A DNA stretch of 64,000 nucleotides. Source: Halichondria panicea. Lineage: Eukaryota; Porifera; Demospongiae; Suberitida; Halichondriidae. The translations under genes and the position numbers were made by a program. This document shows, in pieces, positions 46,601-57,535 of this stretch. Position 1 is the first letter of the stretch, and each line of letters starts with the position of its first letter. The notes under the pieces were generated by a model. It was given only the letters and a program-made list of their open reading frames with translations. It did no database searches and was not told the origin of the DNA. Where the stretch lies: the NCBI RefSeq assembly GCF_963675165.1, contig NC_087387.1, positions 1,612,501 to 1,676,500 of the forward strand, read 5' to 3'.

Positions 46601-48318
46601 AGTCTGTTGAGCTATCTGGCTACTATAGTAACGGGTGAGATTTTGGAGAAGGATCATTTGGAACCATTTTTTGGAAACTTGGCAAATTTTATGTCTGATT
46701 TTGAGTATTTTGTGCTGGATTTGTTGCATGCCCTCTCCTGTCCTCTTGTCATTCTGTATCTTTATACTCGAGTTAAGTCAACTTGGAGGAGAATGCTGTC
46801 TTGTAAGAAAAGCGACACAATTAACAGTACTCCCGATCATTTCCACAAGAGTGACTTGTCACACACTGGAGAGTTGACCCCCACGAACTCTGTTAGCTTG
46901 TAACTATATAGAAATGACTACAATGTGCTGTGTGTACATTCTTGTGACAGTTTGTTTGTATCATGTGATATGTTTATTGTGGTACTTGTCTTTGATGGTG
47001 TTACTGTGTGTACATCAAGTTCTAGTGGGTAGGATCTAATTGATTGTCTGTCTTCCCAGTACTTGTCCTTTACCAGTACATGTACTTGTCTTTTACCAGT
47101 ACATGATGTATTATTCTTCAACTCTGGTACATGTACCTACTATTACTATATGTAATATGTTCGTGAGCTATTTCCCTGTCCTAACCCCCTCACTCACACA
47201 CACACACACACCCATCCACCACACACCTACACACACACACACACACATACACATATACACACACACACACACAGACGCTCAACTCCCTGCAAGAGACTCT
47301 GTACGAGTGTTGGGATGACGACGCCGAGGCCCGACTGTCAGCTGCCAATGTTTCGTTACGTATGAAACAACTCATTGCGACAAACATAAACGATATTGCT
47401 CGTCAAGATAGCACCCAGACAACAGCTGTGCCAACAACCTCTATAATACCAGCTGAGGCTGTGGCTATGAACAGACCAACAGAGCATTCCCAATCCAGCC
47501 CACCCCCATACTACAGTCCAACTGATCCTATTCCATTCCAACAACAATCTGATATTTCTAGGCAAGAAAGTACTTCTGCCATTACTACACTACAATCTGA
47601 TACCGTGGAAACCGACGAGCAGGCAGAACATTCTCAATCTGGACCTCCTCCTTATTATGGACCAACAGCTGAAGACTATCTTTTATTCCAGCAAACCACA
47701 TTCCCGTTCAATCGAGGTCCCATTCGGGCCCAACAGAGGCACCAAGTTTCGATGCCGCATATATGCAGTGACACTGAACATTCTCGAACCCCCCGAGGGC
47801 ATATGGCTGCCCGCTGCACACACAGCCTGAGGAGCAGCTACCACTACGAGCAAGAAATGAGACAGCTGAACAATTTCAATAAGAGTGAGTCACTCTCGTT
47901 AAGGAACATGGCAACTGCTCAAGAATCTGTTGGCGAGATGGAGGAGGAGATTAGAGAGCTGAGTCAATCACCCTTAGGCACTACGTTGGAGGAAAGAATA
48001 GACGACATGATGAGTGAGGCAGCGACTCGCGAGGATGACAATATGGCATCACCAGATAGACAGCAGCTCGATATTTCCGATTTTACCCTAAACTTGAATT
48101 CTGATTCCGGTATTCTCAATGCACATTCTGACCTGTCCCATTCTGATACCACTGGCCTTGTCCCTGCGGAGTCTGATACGGACGCTCTTACAAGTTCCGT
48201 GGATAGCGGAGTGCTGTCAATCGATCAAGACAAGATGGTGGAAGGAGCTACAAACTTTAGATGTCTTCCTCATACTGAGAACAATGAAAACAGTGCGTCC
48301 ACTGTCACTAGTGTGTAG
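40684..48318 (+). CDS. TGF-beta type II receptor-like Ser/Thr kinase, copy 2 (complete)
   Basis: Seven exons join in phase to 838 codons plus stop: 40684-40741, 40826-41260, 41741-42332, 43108-43219, 43461-43602, 44015-44148, 47275-48318. Exons 1-2 give a hydrophobic leader (LLMLMLLA) and a Cys-rich, N-glycosylated ectodomain. The membrane helix is near residues 180-202; the glycine loop is near 237-242, the catalytic Lys near 257, HRD near 361, DLG near 382 and APE near 407. After the kinase (to about 525) comes a 310-residue tail with PPPY at about 567 and 615. The tail differs from copy 1 by only two residues seen (K to Q, K to E). The ATG is at the first exon just before the leader; a signal anchor rather than a cleaved signal is possible. 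Confidence 0.88.
44165..45480 (+). pseudogene. Relic of a 7TM receptor gene, copy 2
   Basis: Counterpart of 2440-3545: 5' flank and truncated N terminus up to about 44615, an enlarged palindromic element, and the 3' flank from about 45262. The truncated N-terminal codons are the same as in copy 1, so the loss predates the separation of the copies. Confidence 0.65.
44713..45246. mobile_element. Palindromic element with AGCCTCG repeat units, copy 2 (expanded)
   Basis: Same ends as 2987-3308. The right arm holds five tandem ~55-base units (about 44964-45238) against two in copy 1. The left arm has an extra unit containing CGGCCTGGGATCGAGGCTAG. Confidence 0.7.
45841..46903 (+). pseudogene. Seven-transmembrane receptor, copy 2, frameshifted
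   Basis: Against copy 1 this gene lacks 5 bases near 45941 (GTGTTCTACAAC in place of a longer GTGTTGTTACCTACAAC). From the original ATG the frame runs 50 codons and stops at 45991-45993. Downstream the protein is identical to copy 1. A later ATG in the original frame (FMNISVF) could start a protein missing the N terminus and part of helix I. The change is not in a homopolymer, so it is unlikely to be a simple read error. Confidence 0.75.
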
Positions 48319-48571
48319 TAAGAAACTAAAATAAGTTCACCTTTTTAAAATTTCACATCAATCATTTAATCATCACTCAACAACTATTTTTGTATGGCTG
48401 TGCGTAATGTTTGCATATACATGTATGTACATGTTTGACAGAATTAATCGAACAAAAATGATAAGTAAAATAATAGCACGCAGGTAAAGGACGTACAGAT
48501 AATAATTAGATAATTATACTCTCTAATAAAGGTTTAATTTTAATTGTTGCTATATACTATATTCATGGTTG

Positions 48572-48721
48572 CTAGTCATGATGTTCCTTGTACCACCCAG
48601 CAGCCATGTCCTTGATGGCACCCTCTTTCGGAAGGTTGGCTTTTTCTCGTGCCTTCAAAAACTCGTCCATCACATAGTTGGAGGGCATGTCTGGTATGTC
48701 GGGAAGATCGTCGGTAGTGGC
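48572..48721 (-). CDS. Terminal exon of an unidentified antisense gene, copy 2
   Basis: Same 50-codon frame and acceptor as 6640-6789, with no change in the coding part that I can see. Its conservation between copies is uninformative because the whole region is nearly identical. Confidence 0.4.
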   Translation of the reverse strand, partial: ATTDDLPDIPDMPSNYVMDEFLKAREKANLPKEGAIKDMAAGWYKEHHD

Positions 48722-50027
48722 CTGCACATGTGTACAAAATGTATAGTATAACGTACCATTTCACTGTATTACGTACTACATGTACTAAGCGATTCTGTGT
48801 CCTTGAATTTTCCCAGTATCTCCTCCAAAGCTATATATTAGACAACTTTATTTTTTGTTTTCTAGTCCTTTGGTTATAGTTGCTATACCGACACACCACA
48901 CCCACTAGCCTCCTACACCATGGTGCTCAGCCCTCCAGTGAGGGACGGTCCTTTGAGACTGTCACTATTTCCTTCATCACTGAGTCGTAGGGGGAATCAC
49001 CAGGTGAGTTCAATTGTATTGCAGGACCAGAGGAGGTCCGACATGCGTGCACGAATCACTACAAGTTCAGTGCATTGTGGCCAGGCATTATCACGTGACA
49101 CCGCAATGACATCAATGCACTGAACTTGTAGTGATTCGTGCACGCATGTCGGACCTCTTCTGTTGCAGGACTACTGAATATTGTCCCATCCATCCATACA
49201 CTTATAAGCATTGAGAACTATACGTACACGCATGCATGTAATTATCTGCTGAATTTTGTCTATCTAATGCTTGCAGCCAATACAATCACTGTCAGTGACG
49301 TGTGTATGTACGTGTATTTTGCACTGTGAACAACAACAACTGTGTACGTACACACAATGCACGTGTATCTGATTGTGCAAAAGAACAATTGAATTTTAGC
49401 TTAAAATGGCTGACTGCCAAAAAATTGTTTCAGTGCTCAATTGCCGTATTAACAATTGATCCTTTCCACAGTTTGGTGAATGTGAGTGGTGGGCTGGTGG
49501 TTGCCACGGGTTACGGGATGCTACACAGAGTCAGCTGGGACAGGAGGTTCGATGGCTCCCTCCAGATCAACCTCAGTCTAGTGCCCTTCACCACAGACCT
49601 TCTGCCAGAGACCAGAGGTAGGTGGGCCATTGCCGGGTTGAATTGAGCAACAGTGTACTGCTTACATTGCATGTACTATGGTACATGCAGTAGTACATAC
49701 ATTTAGTAAGTGTATCGTTAGAGGGCTATTAACTGTAGGTGTGCTGGTTACCGTGTAGCAAGTTGCAGTAGCCCACAGTACTGTAGGAGGAGGGGGGGGG
49801 GGGGGGGGATCTTTCCGGTATAGGCCTATTAACTGTAGGTGTGCTGGTTACCGTGTAGCAAGTTGCAGTAGCAAGTTGCAGTAGCCTTAATGTTTCTTGT
49901 TGGTAGTGTCTTAATAACCAATTTTAACAGTATTGTATGTTACTGACCAACAACTTTTGGAAGCATCTTCGAAGAGACTCAGATTCTCAGATTTGCTCTG
50001 ATTCTTTGTCTAGTTTGGTATAAATTA

Positions 50028-50835
50028 TTATGCCTCGAGGCGTAGCCGCACGAGGGATACGGTAAAGCTGACTGTGTGTGTGTCTGTCTGTGTGTGTGTG
50101 TGTGTATTCCAGCTATAACTGCTCAACGGTTGCAATGTAACGAAAACTAACAGCTTCTATAGGCTTCTAGCCACGTTCTCTTGGATTTTGATTCGTGGAT
50201 TAGCAAACTAAAGCTTCTTTCTCGAGTTATGGCTAGTTTGACTCACATTGAAGGCTGTTGCAGTCTCTTCAGAATCTTTCATAGCATCATCTGTCCGCAC
50301 AAACTTTCTATTCAACATATGAGTTAGCCTTGCACTAAAGCGCTAGCTTTTTGTTAGCTACAATACTCAGAAAATATCTTTTAAAACAGCTCGCTAGCAG
50401 TAGCCATTTGTGAAATTGATCTCTTTGGACACACCCTTTAATTATTCCTGTGGATGTAATGCGCATGCGCGCTCATTCCCCAAAAATAATATCCCAAGAT
50501 CCTCCTGGCAGAATCATCTTTGTCTTGAGGGCCTGGTATATAAGCCACAAAACACTACCATATAACAATATAGATAACAATATGCATGTACACAGGTCTT
50601 TTCTTCTTAGATATTATATACACTGAACTACAGATCCTGGAAGAATCAATTTTCTTCTTTCTTGAGATCCTGGTAAGCCACATAATACAACAATAGATGC
50701 ATGAAAATAAGTCTTTTCTTCTCAGTGACTTTATATAGATAAGCTAACTTTAATACTAATATAACACTCTAATACTTTTAAGCGAAAGCAAAAACATGGC
50801 GAGAGGCATTAGCACAGCGCCAGCTTGAACACTAG
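50028..50835. mobile_element. Helitron-like non-autonomous element 1, copy 2 only
   Basis: Starts TTATGCCTCGAGGCGTAGCC and ends GCTTGAACACTAG. The matching site in copy 1 (AAATTATTTAGAG) is intact, so insertion was between A and T with no target duplication. The 3' end CTAG, an upstream GGCG/CGCC hairpin and the A-T target fit Helitrons; the 5' end TT rather than TC does not. No coding sequence. Confidence 0.7.
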
Positions 50836-52702
50836 TTTAGAGTATTGTTAGTTTTAAGGTAAGTAGTATATATAAGGTTAGATTTGTGAGAAAGTTCTTT
50901 TAAGCCGTACAGTATAATTATTGATGTGCAGTAGTAACTAGTAACTCCAATAGAAGTTACCAGGAGTGCACACTGTATTCATATCGTTTGCAGAGGAGGA
51001 TGATCAAAGGTTTTAGTAAATAATCTGCTATCCGTAATTTATCAATCATCTAACTTTCCTTTGGTATCTCTATCCACGTGGTTCGTTTGCAGTATCAAAA
51101 CATGGTCAGTATAATACACAAAGACCATTTCTACCCAGAGTCAGAGCTGTTCCTAACAGAGTTAGCATGCTCAGGACATTCAGCCACTCTGCTGGAGGTG
51201 AGCTGGCTGAATACATAAATTGGAGATACCAAAGGAAGAGTAGATGTGCTTGAAGTGCAATTTTAAGTCTTTGTTCTCTAGTTATGGCTAATTTTACTTA
51301 CAGTGAATGCTGTTGCAGTGTCTTCAGAATCTTTCGTAGCATCATCTGACAGTTCACGCAAAGTTTCTATTCGAGTTAGCCTTGCACTAAAGTGCTAGCT
51401 TTCTGTTAGCTACAAGAGTCAGAAAAGAGTTGCAAAACTGTACCGTACTGTTAGAATGCAGTAGCCATTGCGAACTTTAACCTAGGCTATTAGACACACC
51501 CCTTTTTCTGCGAACGTTCACCTAACCGTTATAAAAGCGAAAACTTGGCCTGGGATCGAGGCTAGGTCATAATTATGAGTAAGCACTGTGCAAGATCTAG
51601 TCAGCATCCAGAGCATGAGGCTACAAGCATAGATACCATAAATCACTATCTACACTGCAAGTTATAAGTGGGGGCGGCCCCATATCGCTGGAGGGGCCTA
51701 GCCTCGAGACCAGGCCATTCATTGTCTGAAAGAATGCCTGGTCAAGTTCCACGTTTAGCTGAGTCAGTGAGTGGTTAGGCTTGAGTAGTTGTGAACATGA
51801 TTGTGAACTGCAAACACAACAATACTATCTAGCTGTAGTATCATAATGAGGTGAGTATGGTTGTTGCGGGCAATTATCACATTCCTGGACCAGTTTTACA
51901 TTGGAACTTGCCTGGTCTCGAGGCTAGGAGGGGCCTCAAAGCAGAGGAGGCATGACACACATCTCGTGATCTCTCTTTTAATTGCATTCCAATCTTTTTG
52001 ACATCAGTTTTCAATGTAGTGTATTCCTCATAATAACTCTGTTATTCTGTGACTGAGGTTTTTCAAAGTCAAAGATAGACCCAGATCAAACTGTTTCCAT
52101 TGCTGAACCACAATGAACCCTTATTCAGATATGCTTGCTACAATGTTGAGAGCACTGCACCCTTCATAAATATATTGACGAGTTCTAGCCAGGACTCAGC
52201 TGGAGAAACACTATAATTATAGCTAGCCTTGAGAAACACATAGAGCTAGCTAGACAGTCAGTTACAAACTTTCTACAAGCCTAGCTAGGTCGCGGTAAAC
52301 TGCCAGCTAAGCAAACGTCATCGCAATAGAATTCAATTATGTACCTCCAAGTGCTAGTGAAATAGGTCTGTGGGTTTCCTGGCATTGAAACGTGAGTTCA
52401 AAAATTTCTGCTGAGGGTTCTGGAGCCAAATAGCAAAAATTTGCAGCAAACATATCTTGCTATAATTCTGGTACTATAATTATATGAAGTGAAGCAGCAT
52501 TTGCAAACCAGGAGTGGAGAGATGCAGTGGTGTTAATTGTTTCTGGCTATTTTTGTTTGCAGTCCACTAGTTGTAGCCCTGCATCAAATATAATTATAAA
52601 GGCATTGTATACACACATTATTGTGTGGATGGAGAAGTTGTATAGTAAGTTTCAATGTCTGTTTCCGAATAGGTCTACATATATATATTCACAGCCTTGT
52701 CT

Positions 52703-53466
52703 TAGCCTCGTTCCCAGGCCTTACTTTTTCTTGCTGTTGTCACTGTTCATCCATAAACATAAGAAAGACATAGTGAGGCAGCAAAGAAAGAAATGGGCGT
52801 ACAGTTAAGAAAACGTAAGGCCTGGTTTGGGAAATCGCGTGATCCACAAGGATTTTTATGAACGTGGGCGATATGTAGCCCACAATCGTGACGTAAGGTA
52901 TTCTCCCACGCATTCCGAGTAAGACTGTACTGTACTGCACTGAGACAACCACCAAGCTGTGCTGCAAGTCAGATCAGAGAACCAGCGTGGCCAGCTCTGG
53001 TGGCAGTAGCTACCTGCTATATGATAATGATGACTAAGCTATTCTACTATAGCATGTAGAAAGACACAAGAAAAGGTAATAGTGATAGAATCTAAACACA
53101 CAATCTAGACTAGTAGATCATCTAGCTAAGCCTAAGGTATAGCTAGCTATAGTGCTTGCAAACTTCCAGTTCCAAGTCCATGTCCAGCTTGCTGCAGGCA
53201 AAGTTTTACTAGTCGTAGACCTCTGTGTGGGCAGTCCAACATCTCTAGCTCAGTATGCCCACGCTCATTTTCACCCTTCTACCACCCTTCTACCCTCACG
53301 CGACTTCCCGATACAGGCTCTCCTTTTTCCTAACTTTACGTCTATTTCTTTCTTTATTCCTCCAATTAATACCGTATTTTATCTCATTGAACGAATAATA
53401 CAGTATTTTATCTTATTGAACGATTGTGATAAAGAACAGAAAAAGGAGAGCCTGTGTAGAGGCTAG
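52703..53466. mobile_element. hAT-like element, copy 2 only
   Basis: The left end TAGCCTCGTTCCCAGGC is mirrored imperfectly by GCCTGTGTAGAGGCTAG. CCTTGTCT is duplicated on both sides (52695-52702, 53467-53474), while copy 1 has it once (near 10892). No transposase frame seen. Confidence 0.8.
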
Positions 53467-53499
53467 CCTTGTCTCCCACACACAGTAGTTCAATGGTAA

Positions 53500-54320
53500 T
53501 TATGCCTCGAGGCGTAGCCGCACGAGGGATACGGTAAAGCTGACTGTGTTGTGTGTGTCTGTGTGTGTGTGTATTCCAGCAGTAACTGCTCAACGGTTGC
53601 AATGCGACGAAAACTAACAGCTTCTATAGGCTCTAGCCACGTTCTCTTGGATTTTGATTCGTGGATTAGCAAACTAAAGCTTCTTTCTCTAGTTATGGCT
53701 AGTTTGACTCACATTAAAGGCTGTTGCAGTCTCTTCAGAATCTTTCATAGCATCATCTGCTCGCACAAACTTTCTATTCAACATATGAGTTAGCCTTGAA
53801 CTAAAGCGCTAGCTTTTTGTTAGCTACAAGACTCAGAAAATATCTGTTAAAACAGCTAGCTAGCAGTAGCCATTTGTGAAAATTGATCTCTTTGGACACA
53901 CCCTTTAATTATTGCTGTGGATGTAATGCGCATGCGCGCTCATTCCCCATGTGTGAGAAAATAATATCCAAGATCCAGATCCAGATCCTCCTGGCAGAAT
54001 CATCTTTGTCTTGAGGACTAGGGCCTGGTAAGCCATAAAACACTACCATATAACAATATTAATATAGATAACAATATGCATGTACAGGTCTTTTCTTCTT
54101 AGATATTATATACACTGAACTACAGATCCTGGAAGAATCAATTATCTTCTTTCTTGAGGTCCTGGTAAGCCACATAATACAACAATAGATGCATGTAAAT
54201 AAGTGTTTTCTTCTCAGTGACTTTATATAGATAAGCTAACTTTAGATAACATTCTAATACTTTTGAGCGAAAGCAAAAACATGGCGAGAGGCATTAGCAC
54301 AGCGCCAGCTTGAACACTAG
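53500..54320. mobile_element. Helitron-like non-autonomous element 2, copy 2 only
   Basis: Same ends as 50028-50835. Copy 1 has the empty site GGTAATGAATC; copy 2 reads GGTAA, element, TGAATC, again A-T with no duplication. It lies about 100 bases upstream of the nested membrane-protein gene start and could affect its promoter. Confidence 0.75.
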
Positions 54321-54416
54321 TGAATCTAGTTTTTATAGCAAACATGTGATCCTGTGACTGCAATTAGGTAGTGCAAAGATACTGTAAAGCAGTATTTGTA
54401 TAGCAGGAGTGAAAAG

Positions 54417-56869
54417 ATGCAGTGCATTGTTATATTACTGGCTATTTTGTTTGCGAGCAGTGGAGTAGCAGTGCCTATCAGCTATGCAGCAGTGCCTATC
54501 AGCTCTGCAGTAGTGCCTATCAGCTCTGCAGCAGTGCCTGTCAGCTCTGCAGCAGAGCCTATCAGCGACTGTATCAATAGCAGCGACTACCTGAGAATTG
54601 AAAGTTCCCTTCTGAGCAGGCCCCAAAACTTGGTAAATTTGTATCAAGCTTTCTTTCCCACGAATAGACAAGCAAGTATTTCAGTTCAAGTCACCTATCA
54701 CTTTACTGGCAACCCTACTGATACAGTGATCTATCGATGGCTTGGCTCCTCTGTCTTGATGCTGATTCGTAGCGACTTGCTTCATTATCTCTCTCTATTC
54801 ACGTACAATGTCAAGACAAATCACGCAAATATCACCCTTGACCCGATTTGTGGGTTTCCAAGTGATGACAATGTAAATACCTCAGATCCAGTACCAAGTG
54901 ACTATTGCAAAGTGGCTAACAGCGCTGGTCATCATCTACTCAACAGTCTGACAGCTAATGTAAGTGCTGCAAATATAGATGTCGTAGTCTGTAGATTAGA
55001 TAACTATCGGGCTGGTTAATTAACAGGAGAGAGCTGATCAAACAGTTTTAGTATCTACAATCAGGCTCGTTTGACAAACAATTAACTGTAGGCCTCTACA
55101 CTGTGCATTGGCCTCTACACTGTGCATTGTATATATATATATATACTGAGCTTTTATCTCGTATATGCATACTGCAGCTTTTCTCTTATGCTGTGCATCG
55201 GAATTCAGTGATGCACAATGGAATTGACTCGTCAATTGAAAATGGATTCTCCGTGTACGTTTTTAATACCGAAAACCTCGGTGACTATTGTATCTTTGAT
55301 GAATTTAACAACTTTTTGCATTTAAGGACACTGTTGTTTGTTGCCTTTGGATTCTTGGAGCTAACGAGTGTGTTTTCCATTCCTCTGCTATTGGGTAGTA
55401 TTTATGGCGAGTTTAAAAAGAAAATGAGTAGTACCGATAAAAATGGCAACGAAAATAAACTTAGATACTTTGTTTGGGCAACTCTTGTATTGATTGTACT
55501 GATTATTCCATTGCTCTTTTGCTGTAATTTCTATGCGATTTGCAATGGCTTGAGCTCACCACGAACAAAATATAAAGACATCTGTAATGACTTTGCTAGT
55601 TAGTTATTCACTTAGTCATTTCCTGTTCTTAATGTTTCCTGTGTTGTAATGTTTACTGTTTAATTGTACATGCGCATGAGTTCTTATTACTAGTTAACAC
55701 TTCTTTTGTATATTGCTTTGTGCTCTAGCCCGGCGGCCTGCTCCTAGCGGCGCCCTTTGTGTATGGGAGCCTCTGCTCCACTGTCTTTGTTGTCTTAGTA
55801 TTTACCGTCCATGTTTTGTGCATACAGTTAGTTGATCCATGGTTGAATGTTTTAAATCTTATCTTGAACTGCCGCACGCTGCTCGGTGCACGAACTCAAC
55901 AACATCTTTGCAGGCTTTATAGTAATGGCTGTTTTTATGGTTGTTCTCCCTTTGGTGGACATACTAACAGCAATCGGTGTTGTGGGGATTCTTTACTGTA
56001 TTGTCGGAAAAAAACAACAACCCCGGGATAATGAAGATAAGCATGAGATAAACTGCTTTGGCTTTCCGGATTTTGCGAATACTGAACGTAGATGCATACG
56101 TCTAAAGATTTTCGTTCATGGTGTTGCCATTTTTGTTGTAACGTGGTTCACTCAACTTGCACTTTTCAATTCTATTTATGTGTTCATTGGAGCAATAGCT
56201 GCCCCTGTGGAAACTGGCTCACTTCTTCTCTTGTACATTACAAGCCTCTTTGCACTGATATTATTCTTCGCTGTGATCCTTAAAGTTATCCACAAAATAC
56301 TACCGGTAGTAGTTGCACAACTGGCAGTAGCTGCACAACCGGCAGTAGCTACACAACCGGCAGTAGCTACACAACCGGCAGTAGCTACACAACCGGAAGA
56401 AGATACACAACAGGGAGTAGATACACAACCGGCAGTAGCTACACAACCGGCAGTAGCTACACAACCGGCAGTAGCTACACAACAGGGAGTAGATACACAA
56501 CAGGGAGTAGATACACAACCAAGAGGAGCACCTCCGCCAGTAACAATTACTCGTTGTCAAGGTTGTTCGGGTTTCGCCTGCTTTATACCTTTTCTACTTT
56601 TGGTTTTAGTACTGGGCTCTGGTATCGGTGTTTTTGTTTCATTCATGTACATCTATATAACATTGAACCAGGAGTACCGAAACAATCGCGGCATACTGAC
56701 CTTCCTTGGGGCTCTCCTCCCCTCCCTCCTTGCATCAACCTCGGGGTATTTCTGGACGAGGATTATGCCATGCATTGGAAATAGGAACAGAGAACCACTA
56801 AGCGATATAGAAATAAGGGAATCAATGGAGTCTCTACTAAGGATTGCCAAAAGGATAAATCCAAATTAA
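54417..56869 (+). CDS. Polytopic membrane protein nested in RIC1, copy 2 (readable form)
   Basis: Exon 54417-54959 (signal peptide, VPISSAA repeats, glycosylated ectodomain) has donor GTAAGT and joins in phase to 55178. From there the frame runs to 55583, where a solo LTR interrupts. Splicing GT at 55584 to AG at 55913 would restore the frame to the stop at 56869, for about 634 residues. Helices lie in [49 protein letters not shown], and two or more in the following stretch. [13 protein letters not shown] repeat block and a last helix ([12 protein letters not shown]) precede a polar tail. An earlier TTG-initiated extension was rejected in favour of the ATG. Family not recognised; probably a lineage-specific receptor-like protein. 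Confidence 0.65.
55583..55901. mobile_element. Solo LTR inside a coding exon, copy 2 only
   Basis: A 319-base insertion starting TGTAATGAC and ending CTCAACA (TG..CA), flanked by ACATC on both sides (55578-55582, 55902-55906). Copy 1 has the undisturbed site (AAAGACATCTTTGCAGG). These are the marks of an LTR retrotransposon reduced to one LTR by recombination. No internal retroelement sequence remains. Confidence 0.88.
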
Positions 56870-57231
56870 GACAAAACTGGTCAAGATACTACACTTAAAA
56901 TGTCAGAAAATGATGGAGCTAATGGAAGTGACTTTTAAATTATTGTACCCTATACTATATTTTTCACGAGTACGTCTTCTTACTGTGTGTGTATAATTAA
57001 TTCTGAATTTTGTAGATTGTACAATAACTAGTACCAAACTGACTAACACTCTGCATTGCTATAATGGAGTATATTCTTATTCACTGCATGCATGTGTTCT
57101 ATTCATTGTGTTCTTTGGCAACTCGATTATGTGACAACACCTGTTCTGTTCTATATTTGTAGCTGGTGACTAGAATGGAATTTAATAAAAACAGTCACAT
57201 GTTTTAGCCTCAAGTCTGTGAATATGTTTCA

Positions 57232-57535
57232 TTATGCCTCGAGGCGTAGCCACATGAGGGATACGGTAAAGCTGACTGTGTGTGTGTGTGTGTGTGTGTC
57301 TGTTCCAGCTGTAACTGCTCAATGGTTGCAATGCGACGAAAACTAACAGCTTCTATAGGCTTCTAGCTACTTTCTCTTGGATTTTGATTCGTGGATTAGC
57401 AAACTAAAGCTTCTTTCTCCAGTTATGGCTACTTTGGCTCATATTGAAGGCTGTTAATTGCAGTCTCTTCAGAATATTTCGTAGCATCATTTGTTTGCAC
57501 AAAGTTTCTATGAGTTAGCCTTGCACTATAAAGGT
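57232..57535. repeat. TTATGCCTCGAGG family member, copy 2 counterpart of 13512
   Basis: Identical in layout to 13512-13815, with the same TG tract and truncation, so it was present before the two segment copies separated. Confidence 0.6.

Noticed and set aside
45929..46903. 324-residue frame as the true 7TM gene of copy 2
   Set aside because: It opens with a TTG created by the 5-base deletion; comparison with copy 1 shows the normal start is upstream and out of frame.
55583..55901. Ancestral intron lost from copy 1
   Set aside because: TG..CA ends and a 5-base flanking duplication are better explained by LTR insertion than by intron loss through a short repeat, although the latter is not excluded.
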